From Marinicella gelatinilytica (lineage in GTDB: Bacteria; Pseudomonadota; Gammaproteobacteria; Xanthomonadales; Marinicellaceae): a stretch of DNA of 64,000 nt. The notes below the pieces were generated by a model, which was given only the letters and a program-made list of their open reading frames with translations, was not told the origin of the DNA and ran no database searches. Below, in pieces: positions 35,640-43,817 of the stretch (position 1 is the stretch's first letter; every line of letters starts with the position of its first letter). Where the stretch lies: contig NZ_JAPMLN010000003.1 in assembly GCF_026410405.1 (NCBI RefSeq), forward strand, positions 1-64,000. The letters are read 5' to 3'. Both the position numbers and the translations under genes were made by a program.

Positions 35640-36212
35640 ATGTCTGGAGTATACAGTACCAATCAATTTAAAAGCGGTTTGAAAATAATGTTAGATGGTG
35701 ATCCATGCAGCATTGTAGAAAATCAGGAGGTTAAGCCCGGAAAAGGTCAGGCTTTTAATCGTGTCAAAATTCGTAATTTGAAAACCGGCCGCATGATTGA
35801 GCGTACTTTTAAATCCGGAGAAAAAGTAGACGGTGCGGATGTTGTAGAAACCGAAATGCAGTATTTATACAGTGATGGTACTTTTTATCATTTTATGGAT
35901 CCGGAAAGTTTTGAGCAAGTACAAGCTTCTGAAGAGGCTGTTGGTGACCAAAAAATCTGGTTAAAGGAACAAGATATGTGCATGATTACTCTGTGGGATA
36001 ATGTGCCTATTTTAGTGACACCGCCTAATTTTGTGGAATTAACCATCACTGAAACCGATCCCGGTGTGCGTGGCGATACCTCAGGTGGCGGTAGTAAGCC
36101 GGCGACCTTAGAAACAGGTGCGGTGGTCAACGTGCCTTTATTTGTGCCTCAAGGTGAGGTCATAAAAGTGGATACCCGCAGTGGTGAGTACGTTAGTCGA
36201 GTCAAAAAATAA
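35640..36212 (+). CDS. efp: Elongation factor P
   Basis: A 190-residue translation factor that rescues ribosomes stalled at polyproline. Seen are three beta-domain blocks and the modified Lys in the [11 protein letters not shown] loop near residue 33, then [17 protein letters not shown], and the conserved C-terminal [25 protein letters not shown] precedes the start. It is followed 3 bp later by epmA, so the lysylation enzyme is cotranscribed; epmB is divergent. epmC is not in the window. Confidence 0.97.
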   Translation: MSGVYSTNQFKSGLKIMLDGDPCSIVENQEVKPGKGQAFNRVKIRNLKTGRMIERTFKSGEKVDGADVVETEMQYLYSDGTFYHFMDPESFEQVQASEEAVGDQKIWLKEQDMCMITLWDNVPILVTPPNFVELTITETDPGVRGDTSGGGSKPATLETGAVVNVPLFVPQGEVIKVDTRSGEYVSRVKK

Positions 36213-36215
36213 GGT

Positions 36216-37181
36216 ATGACCTCTTGGCAATTCCAAAGCCCGTTGGTGCGTTTGCAACAGCGGGCTTTTTTACTGGCTGAAATCAGACAATTTTTTGGTG
36301 AGCGAGGCGTCATGGAGGTTGCCACACCGATTATTTCTTCAGCGGCTAATACCGATCAGCAGATTGAAGTGTTTGCCACCGATGCCATTCATCCCGATAA
36401 GCAACAAGCCTATTTGCGGACTTCGCCGGAATTTTTTCATAAGCGTTTATTGGCATCTGGTAGTGGTGATATTTTTGAAATTGCACCGGTGTTTCGTCGC
36501 GGGGAAGTGACGCGGCTACATAATCCTGAATTTACTTTGCTTGAATGGTATCGACTTGGTTTTGATATGTCGGATTTGATGGCTGAAATGGATGCCTTGT
36601 TTCAGTTATTGGCGCGTCGATTTAATTTGCTTGTCGATAAAACCCAATTGACCAGTTATCAATCCTTATTTAAGGATTATATTGAGATCGATCCTTTTAA
36701 TGTTACAGATTCATGGCTTAATGAATTTTGTCATGGTCACGGTTACCGAGGTTCGAATTTATCGCGAACCGGCGCCTTAGATTTTATTTTTTCGATACTC
36801 ATTCAGCCGCAATTGGTCGACTTGGATGGTTTGCTGGTATTTCACTTTCCGATTGAACAGGCCGCTTTGGCACAAACCAATCCTGATAACCCTAAAACGT
36901 GTTTGCGTTTTGAGTTCTTGTTCCGTGGCATTGAGTTGGCTAACGGTTATCAGGAGTTACAGGATGTTGAGCAACAGCGAAAACGCTTTGAGAATGATCT
37001 TAAATGGCGCCAACAGCATCACAAAAATGCATTGCCTTTAGATGAGCACTTGTTGTCTGCGCTTGATAGTGGCTTACCGGCTTGTTCCGGTGTCGCTGTC
37101 GGTATTGAACGATTGCACATGTGTTTGATTCAAGCCGAAGACATTAAAGAGGTCCTTGGTTTTCACGCGTTGAATAGCTAA
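36216..37181 (+). CDS. epmA: EF-P (R)-beta-lysyl ligase EpmA
   Basis: A 321-residue truncated class II lysyl-tRNA-synthetase paralogue that attaches beta-lysine to EF-P. Seen are VMEVATPIISSAANTDQQIEVF, LRTSPEFFHKRLLASGSGDIFEIAPVFRRGE (motif 2), ELANGYQELQD and the C-terminal SGVAVGIERLHMCLIQ (motif 3). It lacks the anticodon-binding OB domain. Start 36216 immediately follows efp. Confidence 0.96.
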   Translation: MTSWQFQSPLVRLQQRAFLLAEIRQFFGERGVMEVATPIISSAANTDQQIEVFATDAIHPDKQQAYLRTSPEFFHKRLLASGSGDIFEIAPVFRRGEVTRLHNPEFTLLEWYRLGFDMSDLMAEMDALFQLLARRFNLLVDKTQLTSYQSLFKDYIEIDPFNVTDSWLNEFCHGHGYRGSNLSRTGALDFIFSILIQPQLVDLDGLLVFHFPIEQAALAQTNPDNPKTCLRFEFLFRGIELANGYQELQDVEQQRKRFENDLKWRQQHHKNALPLDEHLLSALDSGLPACSGVAVGIERLHMCLIQAEDIKEVLGFHALNS

Positions 37182-37220
37182 TTTGATCACTAAATTTTGA
37201 CAGCGCAGATAGGGGGTTAA

Positions 37221-37240
37221 AATAAAACAATCGTTTTATT
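37221..37240. promoter_or_regulatory. Inverted repeat AATAAAAC-4-GTTTTATT upstream of the lipase cluster
   Basis: A perfect 8-bp inverted repeat with a 4-bp centre lies 100 bp upstream of the lipase start. The core AAAC-N4-GTTT matches the half-sites I recall for the TetR-family fatty-acid regulator PsrA (G/CAAAC(N2-4)GTTTG/C). It could be an operator for the lipid-related operon downstream, or a remnant terminator of epmA lacking a U-tract. Confidence 0.4.
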
Positions 37241-37340
37241 GAATTTGCATGCTAATTTAATGTTTTTTTAATAATTGTTCTTGTAATTTCAGGCAATAAA
37301 TTCGTAAGATAATAGGCATTGATTTTTTTGGGGCAAATGA

Positions 37341-39458
37341 ATGAAAGTTAGTTTACGATTTATTTTATTAACCGCTGTTTTGTTTATTCAAGCATGTAGC
37401 AGCAGTAGTAATGCACCGCGAGCAACCGATGCACCACCAGCCACCAATCCTGATGGCAGTGTGGTTACCGGAGTCATCACAGCGGTATTTGATCCGGCTT
37501 CCGGTGATCCCACCAAATTGCCGATTCCAACCAATTTGTTTTTAAGCGGTACCACTGATTTAACCTTAAACATACCGGTGGCAGACCCAACCGACTATTC
37601 CGACCCATTGGTGGCATTGAATGGTTTGGACGGTTTTAGTACAGTGGCACCCTGGGCCACTAATTTTTCAGTACCTGTTGCCCCTGCCAGTGTGAACCCA
37701 AACAGTATCAAGGTTTATCAAGTCAAGTTAACGGGCCCAGGTGGTGCCGTAACCGGCGTTGAAAAGCAGCTTGTGTTTGGTCAGGATTATGTGGCTGTTG
37801 GTAATGACAAGAGTGTCAATATTGTGCCATTAAAACCACTTCAGGAACTGACCTCCTATATGGCTGTTATCACCAACGGTGTGACAGACAGTGATGGCAA
37901 TGCCGCCACCCCAAGTCAAACTTATTTTATTGCCAAGCGGACATCGCCTTTGATTGATGACAATGGTCAAAGTACCGATCCATTATTGGATGATGCCACG
38001 GCCAATGCTTTAGAGCCACTGCGACGATTGACCAATGCCCAAGAAGCGGCTGCCGCTTCGCAGGGCGTCAATCCCGATAACATTGTGTTGTCATGGACCA
38101 TGACCACGCAATCTATCTCCAAGGCTTTATCAGCGGTACAAAGTATTTCCGGTAGTACCTCAACCACATTGGTTTCTACACAGCAAAACACCTCTGCACC
38201 GCCTATTAATGGTGCCGGTATTGCCGATATTTATATGGGTATTATGGCGACACCTTATTACTTAGGGGCGCCATCGCAAAGCAACCCAACGGCTCCTTTA
38301 AATACATTTTGGAAAGCTGCACCCGGTGGTTATGTGCCGCCTTTTGACGCTTTTGGTTTAGATCCGACATCACAACATGTGACATTAGCTAATCCGGTTC
38401 CAGTGGCCAATTCAATGCAGCAAATCCCTGTCTTAATGACTGTGCCTAATGCAAATTCTGGTATAAGTAAACCGGCAGCAGGTTGGCCGATAATGATATT
38501 TCAGCATGGCATCACCAGAAATCGGACCGATATGTTGGCGTTAGCGGATACCATGGCGTCCATCGGTTATGCTGTGGTGGCCATTGATTTACCGCTTCAC
38601 GGTATTACTGATCCGGTTAATAATGGTTTTTATATTGGCAACACACCTTTTGGCACGTTAGCTTCTGAGCGAACATTTGATGTGGATTACACCGATAATG
38701 CGTCAGGTGCCCCGGGCGCTGACGGTATGATTGATTCTTCCGGTGCCCATTTTATTAACTTGCAGAATTTATTGGTGTCTCGGGATAATGTACGCCAAGG
38801 TGTGGCAGATTTATTTACCTTGACAGCCAACATACCTTTTATGGATATTGATGGTGATCAGGCTGGTGACTTCGACAGCAGTCAAGTGAGCTTTGCCGGA
38901 CAATCTTTAGGCGCCATGACCGGTATTGATTACCTGGCCTTTAGCCCGAATGTTGACAGTGCGGTGTTATCAGCACCAGGTGGTGGTATTGCCAATCTGT
39001 TACTGGGCTCACCCACGTTTGGACCGAGAATTATTGCCGGTTTAGCTGCTGCCGGTGTCGAGCAGGGCACCACTTCATTTAACCTGTTTATGCTGGCTAC
39101 TCAAACAGTCATTGATTCCGCTGACCCTATTAACCATGGTGCTAAAGCCAGTATGGAGAACAACATCTTATTGCACGAAATAATTGGTGATCAAGTCATT
39201 ACCAACCGAGTTGCCGGCGCGCCATTGTCTGGTACCGAGCCTTTGATTTCGGTGATGGGATTAACTTCCTATTCTGAGTCAGCTTTTGATGCCGCCGGTA
39301 TCGATGGCGTGGTTCGTTTTATTGAAGGTGATCATGGTAGCTTACTGTCACCGGCCGCATCACTTGCTGCGACCCGAGAAATGCAACGACAATTAGCTGC
39401 ATTCCAAGCCACTGAAGGCACCACTGTCAATATTAATGACACCAGTGTGGTGCAATAG
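37341..39458 (+). CDS. Lipoprotein lipase (virulence-factor lipase N-terminal domain family)
   Basis: A 705-residue exported lipoprotein. The signal ends in a lipobox with Cys19 (FIQAC) followed by a Ser/Ala/Pro-rich linker. The N-terminal part resembles the bacterial lipase N-terminal (PF12262) family (FDPASGDPTKLPIPTNLFLSG, then an Ig-like VNPNSIKVYQV). The C-terminal part is an alpha/beta-hydrolase: FQHGITRNRTDMLALAD, DLPLHG, and the nucleophile in FAGQSLGAMTGID (GQSLG) near residue 520. It heads a cluster with DUF1302, DUF1329, YCF48 and RND genes. Confidence 0.87.
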   Translation: MKVSLRFILLTAVLFIQACSSSSNAPRATDAPPATNPDGSVVTGVITAVFDPASGDPTKLPIPTNLFLSGTTDLTLNIPVADPTDYSDPLVALNGLDGFSTVAPWATNFSVPVAPASVNPNSIKVYQVKLTGPGGAVTGVEKQLVFGQDYVAVGNDKSVNIVPLKPLQELTSYMAVITNGVTDSDGNAATPSQTYFIAKRTSPLIDDNGQSTDPLLDDATANALEPLRRLTNAQEAAAASQGVNPDNIVLSWTMTTQSISKALSAVQSISGSTSTTLVSTQQNTSAPPINGAGIADIYMGIMATPYYLGAPSQSNPTAPLNTFWKAAPGGYVPPFDAFGLDPTSQHVTLANPVPVANSMQQIPVLMTVPNANSGISKPAAGWPIMIFQHGITRNRTDMLALADTMASIGYAVVAIDLPLHGITDPVNNGFYIGNTPFGTLASERTFDVDYTDNASGAPGADGMIDSSGAHFINLQNLLVSRDNVRQGVADLFTLTANIPFMDIDGDQAGDFDSSQVSFAGQSLGAMTGIDYLAFSPNVDSAVLSAPGGGIANLLLGSPTFGPRIIAGLAAAGVEQGTTSFNLFMLATQTVIDSADPINHGAKASMENNILLHEIIGDQVITNRVAGAPLSGTEPLISVMGLTSYSESAFDAAGIDGVVRFIEGDHGSLLSPAASLAATREMQRQLAAFQATEGTTVNINDTSVVQ

Positions 39459-39467
39459 GAGGCCGGT

Positions 39468-41387
39468 ATGACTAATCAAATTAAAAAGTGTGGAGCAACA
39501 AATATGACTCACAAAAAACAAATTCGCATTAAGCCGCTTAAAGCTGCGATGATGCTGGCTGCCTTAACTGCCTCGTCAGGAGTTATGGCAAAAACCTGGT
39601 ATAAGGATGACTTAACCTTTAGTATCGATACCACCATTTCTTATGGTGCGTCGGTTCGGGTGCAAGAGCGGGATGACCGATTAATCGGAAAGTCGAACTT
39701 AAATCCATTTGTCGGTGTTAATCTGACAGAAGGCCGTTCAAGTACGTTGGAGGAGCGCATTGCGGCTCCCGGTCGTTGGTCCATCAACTCAGATGATGGT
39801 AATCTGAATTATGATGATGGTGATTTATTCTCAAATGCCATTAAATTAACCAGTGATATTGCCTTTTCATATAATTCCTGGGGTGGTTTTTTCCGTATTA
39901 ATTATTTTTATGATTTTGAAAATGCGGACCGCGAAGATTTATCGCCGACCGCCAGAGAGTTTGTCGGTGAAAATTTCCGGTTACTCGATGCCTTTGTTTA
40001 TAAAAATTTCGATATCGGTAACCAATTTGCCTCTGTACGATTAGGTCGTCAAGTGGTCAGTTGGGGTGAATCCACGTTTATTCAGCAAGGTATTAACGTT
40101 ATTAACCCAATTGATGTCTCAAAAATTCGTGTCGCAGGTGCAGAATTAAAAGAAGCCTTCTTGCCCATTGATATGATTACGTTTTCAACAAGTTTGACTG
40201 ACAATTTGTCGATGGAAGCGTTATATCTATTTGAATTTGAACAAACTGACCCGGATCCGGCAGGTACGTATTTCGGTACCAATGACTTCGCCACACCCGG
40301 CGGTGAATATGTGGCTTTAGGTTTTGGTATTATTCCGGAATATTCGTTGCTACCATATTTACAATCAATTCCTGGAGCGGAAGCTTTGGCAGCACAAACC
40401 AGAGACTTTTCAATTCAACGAAGAAATGTCGCTGGTGCAAGTGATGATGGTCAATACGGAATTTCTTTTAAATACTATTCCGAACCCCTTAATAACACGG
40501 AGTTTGGTTTTTATTATTTGAATTATCATTCAAGGTTACCGTTAATCAGTGGTATCGCTTTGGGTGATCCGAATCGTGGAACCAGTCCGTCAACACCAAA
40601 CTCTGGGGCTTACTTCACTGAATACCCTGAAGACATTAATTTGTATGGCTTAAGTTTTAGTACCACCATTAATAGTATCGGCTGGGCTTTACAAGGTGAA
40701 TTATCCTATCGGGATAATGTGCCGTTACAACTCGATGATGTGGAAGTACTGTTTGCGGCTTTATCGCCTTTAAACCCTTTGATTGAAGCACCTTACAACA
40801 GATTCCAATCGCAATTAGGTGATTACGAGCCTCAAGACTACATTCGTGGTTGGGAACGACATAAGGTGTCTCAACTTCAATTCACCGGTACCAAATTATT
40901 TGGTCCTAATAATTTCTTTAAAACCGACTCCATTGCATTTATTGCAGAAGTTGGTTTTACCAATGTTTGGGATTTACCGAATCAAGATGTTATGCGTTAT
41001 AACGGTCCCGGTACTGATACCGGCGGCGGACCTTCAGAGGAATCCGGTGGTAATGGCCGAAACCCTGTGACGGAGCCATCTTCAGGCTTTGCCACAGCCT
41101 TTTCTTGGGGCTATCGCATGGCAGCAAGATTTGACTACTTAGGGGCCTTTGGATCATCTTGGAATATTTCACCACGTATTGCTTTTAATCATGATGTTAA
41201 TGGCACCACGCCAGGACCTGGCGGGAACTTTATTGAAGGTGTTAAGTCTTTAACATTTGGTGTCAATGGTGTTTACTTAGAAAAATTAAGTGCAGATTTA
41301 AGCTATACTAATTTTTCAGGCGGTGGCATTCATAACCTCATTGGCGACAGAGACTTTGTGTCCTTTAACATTAAATATTCATTCTAA
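39468..41387 (+). CDS. DUF1302-family outer-membrane protein
   Basis: A 639-residue protein of the DUF1302 family, predicted from family knowledge to be an outer-membrane beta-barrel with roles linked to hydrophobic compound transport. It has an export signal ending in SGVMA near residue 40 and alternating aromatic strands such as DAFVYKNFDIGNQFASVRLGRQVVSWGES, and ends in a Phe-terminated strand (DFVSFNIKYSF), a beta-barrel hallmark. GTATG with GGAGG upstream supports 39468; ATG 39504, also preceded by a GGAG, would give a more typical signal peptide. The two starts cannot be separated by inspection. Confidence 0.85.
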   Translation: MTNQIKKCGATNMTHKKQIRIKPLKAAMMLAALTASSGVMAKTWYKDDLTFSIDTTISYGASVRVQERDDRLIGKSNLNPFVGVNLTEGRSSTLEERIAAPGRWSINSDDGNLNYDDGDLFSNAIKLTSDIAFSYNSWGGFFRINYFYDFENADREDLSPTAREFVGENFRLLDAFVYKNFDIGNQFASVRLGRQVVSWGESTFIQQGINVINPIDVSKIRVAGAELKEAFLPIDMITFSTSLTDNLSMEALYLFEFEQTDPDPAGTYFGTNDFATPGGEYVALGFGIIPEYSLLPYLQSIPGAEALAAQTRDFSIQRRNVAGASDDGQYGISFKYYSEPLNNTEFGFYYLNYHSRLPLISGIALGDPNRGTSPSTPNSGAYFTEYPEDINLYGLSFSTTINSIGWALQGELSYRDNVPLQLDDVEVLFAALSPLNPLIEAPYNRFQSQLGDYEPQDYIRGWERHKVSQLQFTGTKLFGPNNFFKTDSIAFIAEVGFTNVWDLPNQDVMRYNGPGTDTGGGPSEESGGNGRNPVTEPSSGFATAFSWGYRMAARFDYLGAFGSSWNISPRIAFNHDVNGTTPGPGGNFIEGVKSLTFGVNGVYLEKLSADLSYTNFSGGGIHNLIGDRDFVSFNIKYSF

Positions 41388-41402
41388 GATAGGTACTATT
41401 CT

Positions 41403-42767
41403 ATGAAACGATTAACCAAAACAATCATTACCGGCTTAACCGGCTTGACCATGGCAATGTCTGTGGCTTATGCCGGACCTAAGCCGGATCAAATCGAGCG
41501 TTTATCTAACGATTTAACGCCAATGGGTTCTGTACGTGCCGGCAATGAAGCGGGAACGATTCCGGCCTGGACCGGTGGTATTACTGAACCACCTGCGGGT
41601 TATCAGCCGGGTGATCATCATCCTGATCCGTTTGCTGATGATAAGGTTTTATTCACCATTGACAGCAGCAATTATCAGGAGTATCGAGATCAGTTATCGG
41701 TGGGTCAAATCGCCATGTTCGAACGTTATCCTGAAACCTTTAAAATGCCGGTGTATACAACCCGACGAAGTGCTTCGTTTCCTGAACGTATCTATGAGAA
41801 AACCATCGAAAATGGTAAAACCGGTACTTTAGTGGCTAATGGTGAAGGGGTTGAAAATGTGGCTGAAGGATTTCCGTTCCCATTCCCTGAAAATGCCTAT
41901 GAATTGATGTTCAATCATAAATTAAAGTATAAAGGCAGTGGCGGCGTTCGCTATAACAATCAAGCTGCGGTTACCACTTCAGGTAATTATACGTTGGTCA
42001 GATTAAGAGAAGAATTATTCGCTAAATATTATATGCCCGGCAAAACCATTGCTGACATTGATAATATCTTACTGTATTTCTATCAGGTGGTTGAAGCACC
42101 GGCTCGATTAGCTGGTGAGATTTTGTTGGTGTATGAAACCATGAACCAAACAGAATCACCACGTAAAGCCTGGATTTATAACCCCGGTCAGCGTCGTGTT
42201 AGACGTGCACCAAATGTGGCCTATGATAATCCGGGTACAGCATCTGATGGTTTAAGAACCAGTGACATGATTGACATGTTTAACGGTGCCATGGATCGTT
42301 TTACTTGGGAATTTGTGGGTACCAAAGAAATGTATGTGCCTTATAATTCATATAAAGCGCACAGCAGTGACTCAATCATTGGCGATATGATTAAACCTGG
42401 TCATTTAGATCCGGACTATATGCGCTATGAATTACACCGTGTGCATGTGGTTGATGCCAAATTACGTGATGGTTTCCGTCATATTAATAGCCGCAGAACG
42501 TTTTATTTAGATGAAGACAGTTATCAAATTCTGTTAATTGATCATTATGACAGTCGTGGTGATATCTGGCGCTTCTCTGAAGCTCATAGCATCAATTACT
42601 ATGATGTGCCTACTTTTTGGTCAACAGTGGAATCTCATCATGATTTACAATCCGGCCGATACATTGCGGTTGGTTTAGATAACCAAGACCAAGTGAATAC
42701 CTTTAATTCACCTTTGGATGAAAGTAATTATTCACCAAGTGCCTTACGTAAGCGTGGACGAAGATAA
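41403..42767 (+). CDS. DUF1329-family periplasmic protein (LolB-like)
   Basis: A 454-residue protein with a signal peptide ending in MSVAYA. It matches DUF1329, whose C-terminal part resembles LolA/LolB lipid carriers: LSNDLTPMGSVRAGNEAGTIPAWTGGI at the N-terminus, then VRYNNQAAV, WIYNPGQRRVRRAPNVAYDNP and MRYELHRVHVVDA, and SRRTFYLDEDSYQILLIDHYD towards the end. Together with DUF1302 it is a conserved pair in gammaproteobacterial lipid-transport loci. A strong terminator follows it. Confidence 0.87.
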   Translation: MKRLTKTIITGLTGLTMAMSVAYAGPKPDQIERLSNDLTPMGSVRAGNEAGTIPAWTGGITEPPAGYQPGDHHPDPFADDKVLFTIDSSNYQEYRDQLSVGQIAMFERYPETFKMPVYTTRRSASFPERIYEKTIENGKTGTLVANGEGVENVAEGFPFPFPENAYELMFNHKLKYKGSGGVRYNNQAAVTTSGNYTLVRLREELFAKYYMPGKTIADIDNILLYFYQVVEAPARLAGEILLVYETMNQTESPRKAWIYNPGQRRVRRAPNVAYDNPGTASDGLRTSDMIDMFNGAMDRFTWEFVGTKEMYVPYNSYKAHSSDSIIGDMIKPGHLDPDYMRYELHRVHVVDAKLRDGFRHINSRRTFYLDEDSYQILLIDHYDSRGDIWRFSEAHSINYYDVPTFWSTVESHHDLQSGRYIAVGLDNQDQVNTFNSPLDESNYSPSALRKRGRR

Positions 42768-42789
42768 CCCTCGTCAGCTAAAGGCTTAA

Positions 42790-42825
42790 AAAAAAGGCCA
42801 TAGGCATTAGCCTTTGGCCTTTTTT
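42790..42825 (+). terminator. Terminator after the DUF1329 gene
   Basis: AAAAAAGGCCA pairs with TGGCCTTTTTT across an inner AGGC-ATTA-GCCT stem with one mismatch, giving an 11-bp outer and 4-bp inner stem plus a T-run. The symmetrical A and T tracts allow termination on either strand. It separates the lipase-DUF1302-DUF1329 unit from the YCF48-RND pair. Confidence 0.85.
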
Positions 42826-42854
42826 CATTATAAACATACCTCATAGGGGACATT

Positions 42855-43805
42855 ATGATTATAAAAAACACATGTAAACTTGTTGTCTTCGTGTTGTTGA
42901 CAATGAGCCCGCTGTTGTCTGCACAAGAAGTCAGCAAAGTCATGCCATTAGCTGATGAAGTGCTGATACTTTCTGTGACAAACTTAGGCAATGAATTAGT
43001 GGCTGTTGGCGAACATGGTCATGTTTTAAAAAGTTCAGATCAGGGTGAAACATGGCGCCAAATTGAAAATGTACCTGTTAATATTTTATTGACCAAAGTG
43101 TTTTCCGTGAAGCAATTAGTATGGGCTGTCGGTCATGATGCCACCATCATTCACAGTAGCGACGGTGGTGAAACATGGACATTGCAATTTTATGACCCAG
43201 ATCGTCAAATGCCCTTATTGTCTGTGTATTTTATAGATGCTGAAAATGGTTTTGCGATAGGTGCTTATGGCACCATTATGACCACCTATGATGGCGGTGA
43301 AAACTGGGAAGATGATTTAATTCATGATGAACTTGATTACCATCTGAATGATATAACCATGGCAAATGATGGTCATTTATATGTGGCGGGGGAGGCTGGT
43401 TACGGATTCATCAGTGCCGATTTAGGCGATACCTGGCAAGCCATTGAATTGCCTTACCCGGGATCAATGTTTGGTGTTCTGGGATTGCAGGATGAGGTTA
43501 TTATGTTTGGGCTCAGGGGGCATGTGTTGTCGTCCATCGATCAAGGTCAGTCATGGCAAGAGATTCCCAATAAAAATTTAAGTAGTTTATTCGGTGGTGA
43601 CCTGTTAGATGAAAATTCAGCGATAATGGTCGGTGCAAACGGCGCGCGTGTTATCTATAAGGACAGGCAATTAACCACCTTGTCGGGTAGTTCAGCGCTA
43701 GAAATTGGAGATGACTATGCTGATGTATTGATATTGGATAATGGCCAAAAATTATTGCTGTTCGGCGAAGAAGGCAGTGATATCCAATCCTTAGCAAAAC
43801 CATAA
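42855..43805 (+). CDS. YCF48-like BNR/beta-propeller protein
   Basis: A 316-residue exported protein with a signal peptide (VLLTMSPLLSAQ). It contains BNR/Asp-box-like blades: SSDQGETWRQI, SSDGGETWTLQF, TYDGGENWEDD, SADLGDTWQAI and SIDQGQSWQEI, each about 40 residues apart, which is the YCF48/PSII-stability-factor-like fold. Such proteins accompany MMPL/RND exporters in this type of locus. It starts 30 bp after the terminator and 12 bp before the RND gene. Confidence 0.88.
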   Translation: MIIKNTCKLVVFVLLTMSPLLSAQEVSKVMPLADEVLILSVTNLGNELVAVGEHGHVLKSSDQGETWRQIENVPVNILLTKVFSVKQLVWAVGHDATIIHSSDGGETWTLQFYDPDRQMPLLSVYFIDAENGFAIGAYGTIMTTYDGGENWEDDLIHDELDYHLNDITMANDGHLYVAGEAGYGFISADLGDTWQAIELPYPGSMFGVLGLQDEVIMFGLRGHVLSSIDQGQSWQEIPNKNLSSLFGGDLLDENSAIMVGANGARVIYKDRQLTTLSGSSALEIGDDYADVLILDNGQKLLLFGEEGSDIQSLAKP

Positions 43806-43817
43806 ATAGAGACAACT